This document shows positions 53,626-62,696 of a stretch of 64,000 bases of DNA, piece by piece (positions within the stretch are counted from its first letter, which is position 1; every line of letters begins with the position of its first letter). This stretch comes from Oscillatoria nigro-viridis PCC 7112 (lineage in GTDB: Bacteria; Cyanobacteriota; Cyanobacteriia; Cyanobacteriales; Microcoleaceae). The position numbers were made by a program, and so were the translations under genes. Location: contig NC_019763.1 in the NCBI RefSeq assembly GCF_000317475.1, positions 124,001 through 188,000 on the forward strand, given 5' to 3'. The notes beneath the pieces were generated by a model, which saw only the letters and a program-made list of their open reading frames with translations, had not been told where the DNA came from and searched no databases.

Positions 53626-53971
53626 CCTCAAACCCCTCCAAATCTTCCTCCCGCGCCGTATCAAACTGACACCAAGCTGCGCTCTTGGAATTAGCAGCCA
53701 GCCAAATTATGTAGCACCACATCCAACAGTACCGGCGCGGTTCGCAGTTGTAAAATTTGCCAATAACTATCCCCCAATCAGCTTCTTCGCCAACACCCGT
53801 CCAGCGCACCATGTCGCCGCACTCAAAGCGCGGCGTGTGAATTTTGGCAAAATTAGCAGGCAATTCGATTGAAGGTGGCATCCCCTTCAAATCTCTTAGC
53901 GGCAGCGCCGAAATCAAATCTCGACTTCCTTTTAAGATTGACATAAGTTCATAGCTGTGAATCGATTGCAC
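53597..53971 (-). CDS. Hypothetical protein, Trp/Cys-rich
   Basis: 124 residues from a GTG at 53971, or 115 from the ATG at 53944; neither has a good ribosome-binding site. Central part FECGDMVRWTGVGEEADWGIVIGKFYN resembles a small beta-barrel (SH3/KOW-like) fold, followed by a segment rich in Trp, Cys and Tyr and an acidic tail. I do not recognise the family. Its end overlaps the start of the helix-turn-helix gene, suggesting one transcript. Confidence 0.6.
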   Translation of the reverse strand: MQSIHSYELMSILKGSRDLISALPLRDLKGMPPSIELPANFAKIHTPRFECGDMVRWTGVGEEADWGIVIGKFYNCEPRRYCWMWCYIIWLAANSKSAAWCQFDTAREEDLEGFEDEKAANFDR

Positions 53972-54044
53972 CTGACTTTTTTTGACAGGTTTTCCGGCAA
54001 ATTTCTTGATAAAGAAATTGCAGCGCGATATTCCCCTAAATCAA

Positions 54045-54629
54045 TCAACTGAAATGAAGCTGTGTAAATTCCTTTCTCCGGCATAATTGCCCTGTTTTGA
54101 AGTTAAATGCTAAGCCGTGACCCGGGCAGGTTCCTAAATTAGGGTGCTTGGTATTTGGCAAAAGTTTATAACCTTTGTGGGGGCAAATATTACCAGGCAG
54201 CAAGGAGCAGTTCGAGTAAGCTTCCTCCAAGCGTGGCAAGAAGTTGTAGTCGGCTGAAAGGATTGGTATATTGCGGTAGCACAAGCGCACCACTTGTTTT
54301 ATTTCGATAACTTCACAAGCTAATTGAACTCGTGCTTGCCAATCTTCAGCAGTTTCCCCATCTGTGAAGAATAAGTTGATAAGTCGGTCATGCCAAAAGC
54401 GAAAGTCAAAGTGATAGTGGAGCGGTTCAAACTTGAGAATTTCTGCATCAGAGTGCGGTCGCTCAGGAAGTATAGGAATCCAGAAAGGGATGATTTTCCC
54501 TGGAAATCTTGATTCCCAACTGGGAGGACACCAGCTTTTAACGCATTGTACAAGCGCTCTTTCTCCAATGGCTACTACTTGATTCTGTGTTTTATTTTTG
54601 TTACGGAAATAGGCAGGGTTTTTGGTCAT
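54045..54629 (-). CDS. Rieske [2Fe-2S]-motif protein
   Basis: 194 residues. Near the C-terminus C149-P-H151 and C168-P-G-H171 form a complete Rieske pair (CPHKGYKLLP ... CPGHGLAFNF) with the 16-residue spacing seen in bona fide Rieske centres, so a [2Fe-2S] cluster bound by two Cys and two His is likely. The N-terminal 140 residues, rich in Trp, Phe and His, match no oxygenase catalytic domain that I know, and no signal peptide is present. Function unknown; an electron-transfer or redox-sensing role is inference. No redox partner gene lies nearby. Confidence 0.7.
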   Translation of the reverse strand: MTKNPAYFRNKNKTQNQVVAIGERALVQCVKSWCPPSWESRFPGKIIPFWIPILPERPHSDAEILKFEPLHYHFDFRFWHDRLINLFFTDGETAEDWQARVQLACEVIEIKQVVRLCYRNIPILSADYNFLPRLEEAYSNCSLLPGNICPHKGYKLLPNTKHPNLGTCPGHGLAFNFKTGQLCRRKEFTQLHFS

Positions 54630-54720
54630 TAATTAGTGTTGCTAGGAATTGGCACTAATACCAATTCCTCTCATAGTTACAAGTAAAGATTGCGTTCGTT
54701 TAATGGTAATGATTCTGTTG

Positions 54721-55338
54721 TCAAAAATTTTTATGGATGCGTTGCAAAAATTTTTGCAGTACAGAAATCGCTGTCCAATTACCTTTATTAGCAGCTTCGA
54801 GATATCGCCGGAGCAAATCTTCAGTTACTTGTTGGTCAAGCCAATGCCCCAATTCTACTAGCTCCTGCTTTTGTTGTTGATTGTGCCCTGCCAACAACTC
54901 AAACATCCCCAACTTCTGGAAAGTGGAAATGTCAAAGTTTGCCAGTTCTTCCTCAATCCTTTGCCGTTGCTGTTCAACTTCTTCTGGTGACAGAGTGGGC
55001 AGCGGCGGGTGCTGGATGTTGAGAAATTTCTCTACTTCTGGGTAATCTCCGACGTACATCTTTCCTTCCAAGCGATCGCACACAATTGCATGGGTGGGAA
55101 ATTCATCATCTGAACCGAGGTGGTATGGTTCCAGATCGAGGGCGAGAGCGGGATGTTCAGTAAGTGGCTCGTACACGGCATAGTAACTGAAAGTCCCTAA
55201 CCCTCTACCATCAGTCCAAGTAGCTTTGCTGCCCATATAAAACATGGCGAAGTATCGGGAATCAGCAACGATACCCACCATTTCTGGCAGCATGGGCGGT
55301 AGTGGTACTGGCAGTAAATTCAAGTTGTGTCCGTTCAT
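54721..55338 (-). CDS. Hypothetical protein
   Basis: 205 residues. The N-terminal half (MVGIVADSRYFAMFYMGSKATWTDGRG, then an acidic strand-rich stretch) looks like a beta-sandwich, and the C-terminal half (EEVEQQRQRIEEELANFD to the end) is helical. An AGGGA lies 13 nt before the ATG. No known domain. Similar proteins may occur on cyanobacterial plasmids; I cannot confirm that here. Confidence 0.6.
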   Translation of the reverse strand: MNGHNLNLLPVPLPPMLPEMVGIVADSRYFAMFYMGSKATWTDGRGLGTFSYYAVYEPLTEHPALALDLEPYHLGSDDEFPTHAIVCDRLEGKMYVGDYPEVEKFLNIQHPPLPTLSPEEVEQQRQRIEEELANFDISTFQKLGMFELLAGHNQQQKQELVELGHWLDQQVTEDLLRRYLEAANKGNWTAISVLQKFLQRIHKNF

Positions 55339-55385
55339 GGCGAGATAGCATCCCTCTTTGAATTTTGTGTGGTTAATTGAAAGGG

Positions 55386-55442
55386 AGCCAGTTAACTGAA
55401 ATAGAAGTCAATCCTAATTGTTAACAGCTAACTGGCTTTTTT
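55386..55442 (+). terminator. Plus-strand intrinsic terminator without a plus-strand gene
   Basis: AGCCAGTTA (55386-55394) pairs with TAACTGGCT (55429-55437) and is followed by TTTTTT. The orientation fits a rightward transcript, yet all nearby genes read leftwards. It could end an unrecognised small RNA or antisense transcript. Confidence 0.55.
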
Positions 55443-55575
55443 GAGGGCGATCGCCCGTGATGAAGGCTTTCCTAGGTGAATGCGTTCGCTATTGTTAAGA
55501 ATGGATGAAACTTAAATGAGCAGGTCACTCCCAATAGCGGCGATAGCCGCTCTTTGACCAGCCCGCTGGCTGAGT

Positions 55576-55713
55576 GCGATCCTCTTGGACGGCTGCGCTA
55601 ACGACGTATTTACGTCATCCTAGGTGTTCGCGATCGATCGGAAACAAGATTTATTGTCGTGAGCGGTTGAAAAAAATCAGATCGAGCGATCCTCTTGGAC
55701 GGCTGCGCTAACG
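55576..55713. repeat. 28-bp direct repeat pair
   Basis: Identical 28-bp copies starting GCGATCCTCTTGGACGGC at 55576-55603 and 55686-55713, spaced 110 bp from start to start. Both continue into ACG(A/T)CG. The motif is a cyanobacterial dispersed repeat type. Confidence 0.8.
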
Positions 55714-55958
55714 TCGTCAACCAAATGGAAGGTGTTTGAGAGCCTTCTTCACGCGCGCGTGACAGGGCTGCCGCTCTTTGACAAGGCCAAACCTGTCTTG
55801 TACTGATAAATTTGTCAGTTCAATCTTCTGACTATCAATGAATATCCCTAGATTTTTACAAGGGCTTTTCGCCCTAAAATAGCTTAATTCTTTGAGCTTT
55901 TTTTTAGTGATATAGTAAGTAGTCGCTACCAACCCAAATTACCCTAAATATCTAACTT

Positions 55959-56099
55959 TTAAGGGGTAAATATTTGGCAGTTTGTGGGTGTAATGACAAT
56001 CAGGATTCCGGTGTATTTACTGCTGGTGTCGCACTGATAAGTACCTTCGGTTTGTTGATTGGTGGAGTCATTTTTAATGATTTGGGCATTTCCTAGCAT
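55959..56099 (-). CDS. Possible short ORF or gene 3' remnant
   Basis: 46 codons from the ATG at 56099; the frame is open about 20 codons further upstream (to a TAA near 56168) with sensible residues, so this may be the tail of a broken gene. The product includes TEGTYQCDTSSKYTGILIVI and ends CQIFTP, with two cysteines. No family recognised. Confidence 0.3.
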   Translation of the reverse strand: MLGNAQIIKNDSTNQQTEGTYQCDTSSKYTGILIVITPTNCQIFTP

Positions 56100-56401
56100 T
56101 TGCAGCAGTAAGTATATATCTATCTGCCCTTTGACTGGTTCCGTAAGATAGTTTTTATGGAGTTATGGGGATTACGTCAATTACAACTCAAGAGTCAGGA
56201 AAGCTTATTCACACCTCACTCTTGAGCAGGCGGCTCAAACCAGTCAGGATTGTCGCGGATAGCAGTTGCCTTTGTTTTAGCTAAAATACATCCGGGAAGA
56301 AATGGGTAGCCATCGCGAGCCTTGCGCCTGAATTCAAAGAAGACTTACGGGAGAGCCCTTCAACTGTTGAAACAATCTGGCGAACCAAAGTCGCGATAGC
56401 T

Positions 56402-56962
56402 TCACTTCAGAATCCCGAGTGCCTTGACAAGCTGTTCCGGCTGCACTTCTAAATAGCGCTGGAGGCTCGACAAATTTTTGTGACCTGATATCTCCATAAT
56501 TACCCGCAGTGGTACCCCAGCATTGCTCAAGTTCGTGAGTGCTGTCCGCCTCATCGAATGTGTGGAAGCTCCCTTAATTCTTACCCGTTTGCAAGCTTCT
56601 TTAAAAATCAAGTCTGCCTGAGAGCGTGTCAAAGGCTTCGTACCCTCTCGCCCCGGAAACAAAAAACCCGCATCTGGATTGTAAGCCAATAAAAACTTAG
56701 CCAACATGGGATGTAGCGGCAGCGTTCGCGTTGCTGACTTGCCCTTAGTTGTCGCTTTCCGCAGCGTCACCACACCGCCAACAATGTCCTGAGTTGTTAA
56801 AGCTAACGCCTCTGAAATACGACAGGCACAATAAAAAGTCACAGCAAACAAAAGCCTATCCCTTGCTGTAACAAAACCCCGGTCGAACAGCCTAGATATT
56901 TCGGCGGGCGTCAAAATCTTAGCACGCCCGTTGCCTTGAACCTTCACGGCGCAGCCCTCCAA
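56402..56962 (-). CDS. Catalytic-core-only tyrosine recombinase
   Basis: 186 residues, consisting only of the C-terminal catalytic domain of the phage integrase family. All key residues are present: R48 in CACRISEAL, the beta-hairpin Lys in TTKGKS (73 or 75), H135-S-M-R138, H161 in SGHKN and the nucleophile Y170 in LQRYLEV. The N-terminal core-binding domain is absent, which is unusual for an autonomous integrase (normally about 300 residues) but seen in small plasmid resolvase-like enzymes. An 18-bp palindrome with a 2-bp centre lies 23 bp upstream. Likely role: plasmid dimer resolution or site-specific inversion/excision. Confidence 0.85.
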   Translation of the reverse strand: MEGCAVKVQGNGRAKILTPAEISRLFDRGFVTARDRLLFAVTFYCACRISEALALTTQDIVGGVVTLRKATTKGKSATRTLPLHPMLAKFLLAYNPDAGFLFPGREGTKPLTRSQADLIFKEACKRVRIKGASTHSMRRTALTNLSNAGVPLRVIMEISGHKNLSSLQRYLEVQPEQLVKALGILK

Positions 56963-56984
56963 AATGGAAGATCCCTTATTATTG

Positions 56985-57004
56985 GACGAAAGTGTACTTT
57001 CGTC
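56985..57004. promoter_or_regulatory. Palindrome upstream of the recombinase gene
   Basis: GACGAAAGT and ACTTTCGTC, perfect 9-bp arms around a 2-bp GT centre, 23 bp before the recombinase ATG. Suitable as an operator for autoregulation or as part of the recombinase binding site. The 2-bp centre is too short for a normal dif-like crossover region. Confidence 0.55.
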
Positions 57005-57353
57005 AAGTCTGCCTCCAAGCTTTTATCGCTTGATGGGCCACTTGCGGGGCGCTGCGCCGAGGATGCCGGAGCCCGCGTCCTTTATTGCAGTTAGATTGGC
57101 TTTTATTGCTACTCAACTGACTTATATTCTCAGGAAAGTTGATAATTGGCAATGTGGCGATCGCATCTATGAGGTCTCGGAAGGTAACAGGTTTAATTGC
57201 CGCCATAACAGTACGCTCAAATAGAAGTGGCGCTTGTAAGAATTTGATTATACTATTTTTTTATTCACTTTGCAAGTTGTTTTGCTAGTTTTGTTCCCCT
57301 TTAATAAAAAATTAGGATTTTATTGGAAAATCGCTTATTCTGGTCAAAAGAAC

Positions 57354-57380
57354 TGCCCAAGCCTTACGAAGGCTTGGGCA
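57354..57380 (-). terminator. Perfect 12-bp hairpin after the 57465 gene
   Basis: TGCCCAAGCCTT / AAGGCTTGGGCA with a 3-nt loop. On the minus strand it is followed by GTTCTTTTGACC, a moderate U-tract. It probably ends the transcript of the gene at 57465-58034. Confidence 0.65.
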
Positions 57381-57464
57381 TTGTTATAAGTTTCGGAGGG
57401 TAAACGAGTACGCTGGTTGGTTGAGAAACTTTTCGTTCGCTGCTAGGACACTGAACGCGCACTT

Positions 57465-58034
57465 TCACCTAGGCAAGGAAGTAGCAGATGCTAGGGTATT
57501 TGCAATCACCGCTTTGGGAGCAAGCTTGAGGATGATAGGCATCACAATTAGGGGAGAATTTTCCAGCCGATTTTTGATTTGAGCCTGCAACCATTCAATA
57601 GAGGAATCAGAGCCGTTAACTTTTTGCTTGAACCCCAGTTCTGGCGCAGCAGCTTTGATGGCGCTAGCAATTTTGCGAGCTTGCCTAAGTGAAATTAGTG
57701 AAGTATTAACGGCAGGAACTGAGGTTGTGCTTGCGCCTGAATGTGCGGCAAAATCAATTGGTTTTGCTGGTTTGTTTGGTGTTTTTTTGCCTGTGGTCTG
57801 ATGGCGAGTGTGATGGGAGCTGGCTGGTTTCTCAATTTCAATTGTTGCTCCATTTACTGCACTGCCAATACCATCGGATGGTGTTGCGACTGTTGACACA
57901 TTTACTTGGGTTCGATTGTCTGTGAGTTCTTCTTGGGCTGCTTCAGGTTTGTGCAGGAATACTGAGGCTAAGCAAAAGAGAGTGGTAAAAAGGAAAGGGG
58001 GAAATAGTACATCGTTGATAGTTTGGATAGTCAT
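57465..58034 (-). CDS. Hypothetical protein with one N-terminal membrane segment
   Basis: 189 residues from the ATG at 58034 (MTIQTINDVLFPPFLFTTLFCLASVFL), an N-terminal hydrophobic stretch suitable as a membrane anchor or uncleaved signal. An upstream ATG at 58121 would add 29 unlikely residues. A Thr/Ser/Lys-rich linker follows (about 35-115), then a helical C-terminal domain from LRQARKIASAIKAAAPELG. The composition suggests a membrane-tethered protein with a folded tail in the cytoplasm or periplasm. Family not recognised. Confidence 0.6.
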   Translation of the reverse strand: MTIQTINDVLFPPFLFTTLFCLASVFLHKPEAAQEELTDNRTQVNVSTVATPSDGIGSAVNGATIEIEKPASSHHTRHQTTGKKTPNKPAKPIDFAAHSGASTTSVPAVNTSLISLRQARKIASAIKAAAPELGFKQKVNGSDSSIEWLQAQIKNRLENSPLIVMPIILKLAPKAVIANTLASATSLPR

Positions 58035-58756
58035 ATTAACAGAAAACTCCCAATCAAATTTTTCGCGGTAAGCATTGCTAACCTTTTTTAGATTGCAACA
58101 GTTGACAACATGGTGCAGCATGGCTACACGGGCTGAAAAAACGGATAATTAACTTCAGCCTTTTGGATGATTAACTGAGGAGAAATACACCTCCTCTGAT
58201 AATTAATTCAAAGGCTCCGACCTGCTGTACGAGGATCTAAGCGGTTTCAGGAAAGCGAAAAGTTGTGTTTTCTTTCTTCGCGATCGCCCACACGGACGGG
58301 CGCCAATGCGAGGGGACAGTGGCGGGTGAGCGTTCAGTCGCCACAATTAGCACTCTCTGCGGAAAGTGGTTTCAGTAGCTCGCTTTGTTTGTAGGGCGGG
58401 TGCGGGAATTGTTAGTTCAGCTGTCTTCCACTCCGCGACGGTAGGCGCGGAGATAAAAGTTAATCAAAAATTAATCGGACATTACTGTCATTTCACCCAT
58501 AACTTGGCACGCTAGATGGAACCATAAAATTGCACTAATAATGCCTGCAATGCTTAGAACTTCGTACCGCTGCTATAGAGGGAGCAAGCGCATAACTTAC
58601 GTATACAAAAGCAGTAGCTTGCTGGAAGGATAAAGTGGCTACTGCTTTCGTTATGGGTGAAGTGACAATTACCGAATGAGCAACTTAAAAAGTATGTTGA
58701 GCAGCAGGCAACTCCTGAATAAATACTGAGCATCAATCGCGATCGCCATAAATAAC
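58035..58756. other. Non-coding interval downstream of the replication initiator
   Basis: No credible gene. Contains a perfect 11-bp inverted repeat AAAGCAGTAGC / GCTACTGCTTT (58608-58618 and 58638-58648), 3' of the initiator gene on its strand, without a U-tract. The rest shows nothing that I can name. Confidence 0.5.
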
Positions 58757-61700
58757 TCATCCTGTCCCCCCTTCTGCAAGCTCTAAGCGGTGTGCATAAG
58801 TGTTGACGAATTGCCCCGAAAACAGGGATTTCACCATTACCTGAGCCCCTGCAACAGCTCTAACGACATATTTCTGAATTTCACCGCAGAACCTCACCAC
58901 CGAGCCAACTTTCAGCTCAGACGGTGCCATTTGGGGTACTTTTGCCTCATAAGTGGGAATAGCGTGATTTTCGGGTTCTATCGCCTGATATGAAGCTGCA
59001 ACTCCCATCCCTTCTGTTGTTAATGTCTCTGCGGGTGCAGCTTCCACTCCAAACACTTGAGTAGCGTGAGCTAATTCCTCATCCAGAGGCGGCACACCCT
59101 CTGACATCCCTATATTATTATCCGACCCTGTGCCAACAGTTCCCACCTCATTATTTTGTTGAGATAAACCAAGAGGCGGCACAACCTCAGATATCCCTAT
59201 ATTATTATCCAACCCTGTGCCAACAGTTCCCACCTCATTAATCTGTTGAGGCAAATCCTGAGAAAACACACCCTCAGATATCCCCATATTATTATCCGAC
59301 CCTGTGCCACTAGAAACCCCTTCTAAACACTGAGTAGCACCTTCCGCCGACACTGCCTCTTTATCCCGCTGCTGCCAAACCTCAAAAATCGCCTCCCTGC
59401 CATCCTGGGGAAACTCAAACTGGTAAACCCTAATGCGCTTGGGCCTACCTAAAGCATCTCGTTCCTCTGACCTTTCTTGGCGAACTCGCCGCAAAGTAAA
59501 GCCCAGCTTACCCCTCAAAATATACTGCACCACCTCCATTGGCTTAGCCTTGGGATTGACGCTGATGCCTAAAAAGTCTTTCACATCAACAGAACATAGC
59601 TTAACCCGCTCAGCAAAAGCTATCACTTGCGCGTCAGTCCCTCGAAACTCTTTGTCTGGGTTTAAGAACTCCATTACTCCCAATTTCTTAAGTGCTTCCA
59701 CCCTAGCTGTAAGTAAGCGCAAATCTTGGGGACAAACCTTACCTTTACCCCTTTCCTGATGTCCAGCCAAGTGATTTTTATCTCGCAACCTGACAAATTC
59801 AGGGTCATAACTTAGATAATAATGCAGGCTAATTTTTGGCAACCAGCCATCATCATCTCTGAGTTTTAGTTCGGGCGTAATAGGCACTCCATAAGTATCC
59901 CACAGTTGATATTTACGCTGCTTGTCTAGTTCTGCCTTTGTCTTAGTCCGCTTGTCCTTCAATTTCAGGTATTCAGAGAGAGTAATGTTTTCAGCATTGG
60001 CAACCCCAGAAGCCTCAGCTACCTTATTCTCTTCTCTGATTATTTTAGCCTCATCACTAAGACAATTAGCCACAGTTTCTAAGTTTTCCAACTCCTCTTC
60101 TAATTTTTGCGCTTGCTCAGTTAGCTGTTCCAATAAAACCCTGTCTTGGCAATTGTGAGCCGCCAACTTTTGCATTTGTATAACTTTAATCTCCTGATGT
60201 AATTGAGTCTCTCGACACAATGTTATCCGATGCCCTTCAGCCTTCAATCCCTCCAAAATAGCCTTTCTGTAATTCCACATTCCAACGTTGATTCTAGCTG
60301 CCATTAAAGCCCAAGTCCGCAAGTGAACAGGGTCGTGAGCGATATCTATGTCAAAATCCACACCGTGCAACAGTTTGATATTAGTTTTAATGACTTTCTG
60401 CTGAGATTTAATTATTGCTCGATAACTAGCGCTGCCATTGCCAATTTTGCCGAAACCAAATTGTTGAGTCCAAACAAACCAAGGCACATTTTCATCCCTT
60501 ACACGGGCTAGAGCTTGTAAAGCGTCATTGACGGCTACCGCCCCTTTAAAGATGCCAAAAACTGCTGTAAAGTAACCTCGGATATCGATGCTCACACCAG
60601 TGCCAATCGTGGGGCTGGCGATGATAATATCGTAGTTTTTGATGTGAGCATTGAGTTGCTCAATGCAGCCATAAGCGGGATGATTGGGATCTGCTACTGA
60701 TTCGCTATCTATTCTAAGAATTCGATGATGGGGGAAGCGTCGTTGCAGTTGGGTTTCAAGGTTGCGACAAGACCATTTTCCTGTTACTTTTTGAGAGTCT
60801 TCTACAACCATAATACGCGGGTGGTATTGCTCTTTAGGACAAAATTCTGCACGGTTTTCAATGTCGCAGCAAGTGACTTCTTGAGAAAGAATATGCTCCA
60901 TTTGAACATACAGAGAAGCCGGGTTAGAAGTGGCAAAAAACGTCACATTTCGCCTTCGTTTGGGCTGCCACTCATTGATAACAACCCAAGGGGAAATAGG
61001 AATGCCTGCTATGGCTATTAGGTAGTCTATGCTGTAATCCGATAAATCTGCATCTTGGGCAACAACTAAGCCGCCAGTTGTCAAGACGTTGTGGATGAGT
61101 TCTTGCAGAGTTTGCAAGATGGTGACTCGGTTTTCGCGGCAAGTTGAACTGTTTAAGGCGTGCCAGATGACTTGTTCGCACTCATCGATGATGACGATCG
61201 CACCGAACCAGTCTTCAGGATTAAATTTAGCTTGAGATAGGGGGTGGAGGCTGTCTATGCACAAGCCGTATCCGAACAGTTTACCCTCGGCTGAGTCCCT
61301 AGTTTCGTCGATGTAGTTGATTCCTAAGCTGGCACAGATCGCCCTGCCTAGTTGAATCCTATGGGTAATTATCAGCACGCGGCGGTTGCCAGTGTGTAGG
61401 GCTTGTGAGACTAAGTTGGTCAGGGCTTGGGTTTTGCCGGTGCCTTTGGGGGCTTTGATGCAGGCTAACCCGGACTCTGGATAGGGGAGTTTTCCCAGAT
61501 AGCGAGAATTTAGCTTTAAAGACGCGGCATAGGTTAAAAGCCATGATTCCCTATCAAGCCAGAATTGGAAGCCTTGCGCTTCATTTTTGAGGGCGCTGAA
61601 GGCATCGGAGCCCTTCGATACCACGAAATCGTCAACGCCTTTTTCTGGCCCTGGCAGGTTGATGACTTTGACGGGGCATTTGGCGGCACTGAAAAGGCGA

Positions 61701-62419
61701 CCGAGTTTGCCAATTTCCCGGTTGACGTTTTGGATGGTTTGGCGTTTGCTGTCGCGGTCGAAGCAGATGTAGATTTCACGTTCCTCTGTGGCAAAGTGTT
61801 GCAGTTCGGGGATGAGGTAGGGGTCGCATTTCTCCCCTTGAGGGGTTTTGGTTCTGACACCGCCGGTGACACCGGGGAGGGCGATGGCGGCGTAGCCCAG
61901 TGTGAGTAGGCATCCGGCTTTTTTTACGCCTTCGACGATGATGACCGGGATGTTGTTGTCCCATACCCATTGCCAGAAGCCAAGTTGTCTGTCTGAGTTG
62001 TCGATGGGGACATCGTAGCGTGCTGCGACTTTTGCCCAGATGTGGTCTGGGACTTGCAGGAAGAAGGCTCTGGTGGGGGTTTTGGGGGGGTGTTCGTATT
62101 TGACGGGTTTGATTTTGCCTTTAAGGTCAAAGGTATTTCGGGGCTGGTGGGGTTTGAAGCAGCCCCAATACATGGGCTGCCAGTTGTTGAGGGGGTCAAG
62201 ACCATTGCACCACCAGCCGCCGTGTTCGATGTGGCTGTAGTGCTTTCTGGCCCACCGCCATTGTGCGTCGGGGTGGACTCTGCCGGAGGCGGCCTTGATT
62301 TCGTACAGGAGGTACGGGTAGGGGGTGTCGCCTGAGAGGATTTGGACGTTGAGGGCGATGAGGTCGGGGTCTATGGCCGAAGCCAGCCATTCGGACAGGG
62401 GGGAGATGGGCGCGTTCAT
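58757..62419 (-). CDS. CyRepA-type plasmid replication protein (DUF3854 primase/helicase)
   Basis: A 1220-residue initiator. N-terminal DUF3854/TOPRIM-like region with IPVIIVEGVKKAGCLLTLGY at about 160 and the acidic ICFDRDSKR, then an SF2-type helicase with Walker A APKGTGKTQALTNLV at about 325 and Walker B IVIIDECEQV at about 410. A coiled coil follows (EQAQKLEEELENLETV). The C-terminal part has three 29-residue repeats (about 1035-1115; GTGSDNNMGISEGV type; 87-bp period in DNA) and ends in a small domain with VGSVVRFCGEIQKYVVRAV. CyRepA proteins start replication of cyanobacterial plasmids by combining priming and unwinding. The iteron array lies 320 bp upstream of its start. Confidence 0.85.
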   Translation of the reverse strand: MNAPISPLSEWLASAIDPDLIALNVQILSGDTPYPYLLYEIKAASGRVHPDAQWRWARKHYSHIEHGGWWCNGLDPLNNWQPMYWGCFKPHQPRNTFDLKGKIKPVKYEHPPKTPTRAFFLQVPDHIWAKVAARYDVPIDNSDRQLGFWQWVWDNNIPVIIVEGVKKAGCLLTLGYAAIALPGVTGGVRTKTPQGEKCDPYLIPELQHFATEEREIYICFDRDSKRQTIQNVNREIGKLGRLFSAAKCPVKVINLPGPEKGVDDFVVSKGSDAFSALKNEAQGFQFWLDRESWLLTYAASLKLNSRYLGKLPYPESGLACIKAPKGTGKTQALTNLVSQALHTGNRRVLIITHRIQLGRAICASLGINYIDETRDSAEGKLFGYGLCIDSLHPLSQAKFNPEDWFGAIVIIDECEQVIWHALNSSTCRENRVTILQTLQELIHNVLTTGGLVVAQDADLSDYSIDYLIAIAGIPISPWVVINEWQPKRRRNVTFFATSNPASLYVQMEHILSQEVTCCDIENRAEFCPKEQYHPRIMVVEDSQKVTGKWSCRNLETQLQRRFPHHRILRIDSESVADPNHPAYGCIEQLNAHIKNYDIIIASPTIGTGVSIDIRGYFTAVFGIFKGAVAVNDALQALARVRDENVPWFVWTQQFGFGKIGNGSASYRAIIKSQQKVIKTNIKLLHGVDFDIDIAHDPVHLRTWALMAARINVGMWNYRKAILEGLKAEGHRITLCRETQLHQEIKVIQMQKLAAHNCQDRVLLEQLTEQAQKLEEELENLETVANCLSDEAKIIREENKVAEASGVANAENITLSEYLKLKDKRTKTKAELDKQRKYQLWDTYGVPITPELKLRDDDGWLPKISLHYYLSYDPEFVRLRDKNHLAGHQERGKGKVCPQDLRLLTARVEALKKLGVMEFLNPDKEFRGTDAQVIAFAERVKLCSVDVKDFLGISVNPKAKPMEVVQYILRGKLGFTLRRVRQERSEERDALGRPKRIRVYQFEFPQDGREAIFEVWQQRDKEAVSAEGATQCLEGVSSGTGSDNNMGISEGVFSQDLPQQINEVGTVGTGLDNNIGISEVVPPLGLSQQNNEVGTVGTGSDNNIGMSEGVPPLDEELAHATQVFGVEAAPAETLTTEGMGVAASYQAIEPENHAIPTYEAKVPQMAPSELKVGSVVRFCGEIQKYVVRAVAGAQVMVKSLFSGQFVNTYAHRLELAEGGTG
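59105..59325 (-). repeat. 87-bp in-frame tandem repeat in the replication protein
   Basis: Three units (period 87 bp, near 59110, 59197 and 59284) encode a 29-residue repeat with GTGxDNNxGxSEGV. The units differ at several codons. They form a low-complexity linker before the C-terminal domain. Confidence 0.75.
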
Positions 62420-62696
62420 AGCGCACCCCCGGTGTTGGTGGAAGGTCGGGGCAGCCGGAAGCGGTTAGGCGGGGTTGAGGGGGCTTTTCGTAGGGGTAGG
62501 GGTGTTTCTCTGATGTCAGCAAGGCTGCGGGCAATTCCCGTGCGTTTGGTTTGACGGCAATGCTTCCAGCACCTCAGAAAAATTTCTCTCGTCACGTTTT
62601 ATATTGGGCAGAATTTGAAATCAATCCTTAGCCTGTCTGACTCGGCTGCTGTGGTTAGTGACACTCCATTAAACTACTCAAACTACTCAGGAGATT

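Larger units (their letters stand above)
55443..56401. other. Gene-poor interval with repeats
   Basis: Holds a 28-bp direct repeat (55576-55603 and 55686-55713) around GGACGGCTGCGCTAACG, HIP1 sites, a small AGGGC/GCCCT hairpin near 55860 and one possible short gene (55959-56099). A 71-codon minus-strand frame at 55717-55932 starts with TTG and has no supporting signal, so it is left out. Confidence 0.5.
56963..57464. other. Region upstream of the recombinase
   Basis: No convincing gene. A 67-codon minus-strand frame (57003-57206) has no recognisable domain and might be a decayed N-terminal part of the recombinase; I cannot show it. The stretch 57235-57320 is AT-rich and probably holds the recombinase promoter. 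A strong hairpin stands at 57354-57380. Confidence 0.4.

Noticed and set aside
55717..55932. 71-codon minus-strand frame
   Set aside because: TTG start, no ribosome-binding site, ends within a dispersed repeat region, no recognisable domain.
57003..57206. 67-codon frame upstream of the recombinase as its N-terminal domain
   Set aside because: Different frame, no similarity that I can see to a core-binding domain; only a possibility.
58554..58760. 68-codon minus-strand frame after the replication protein
   Set aside because: Cys/Ser-rich, opposite a hairpin, overlapping the initiator stop; looks like chance.
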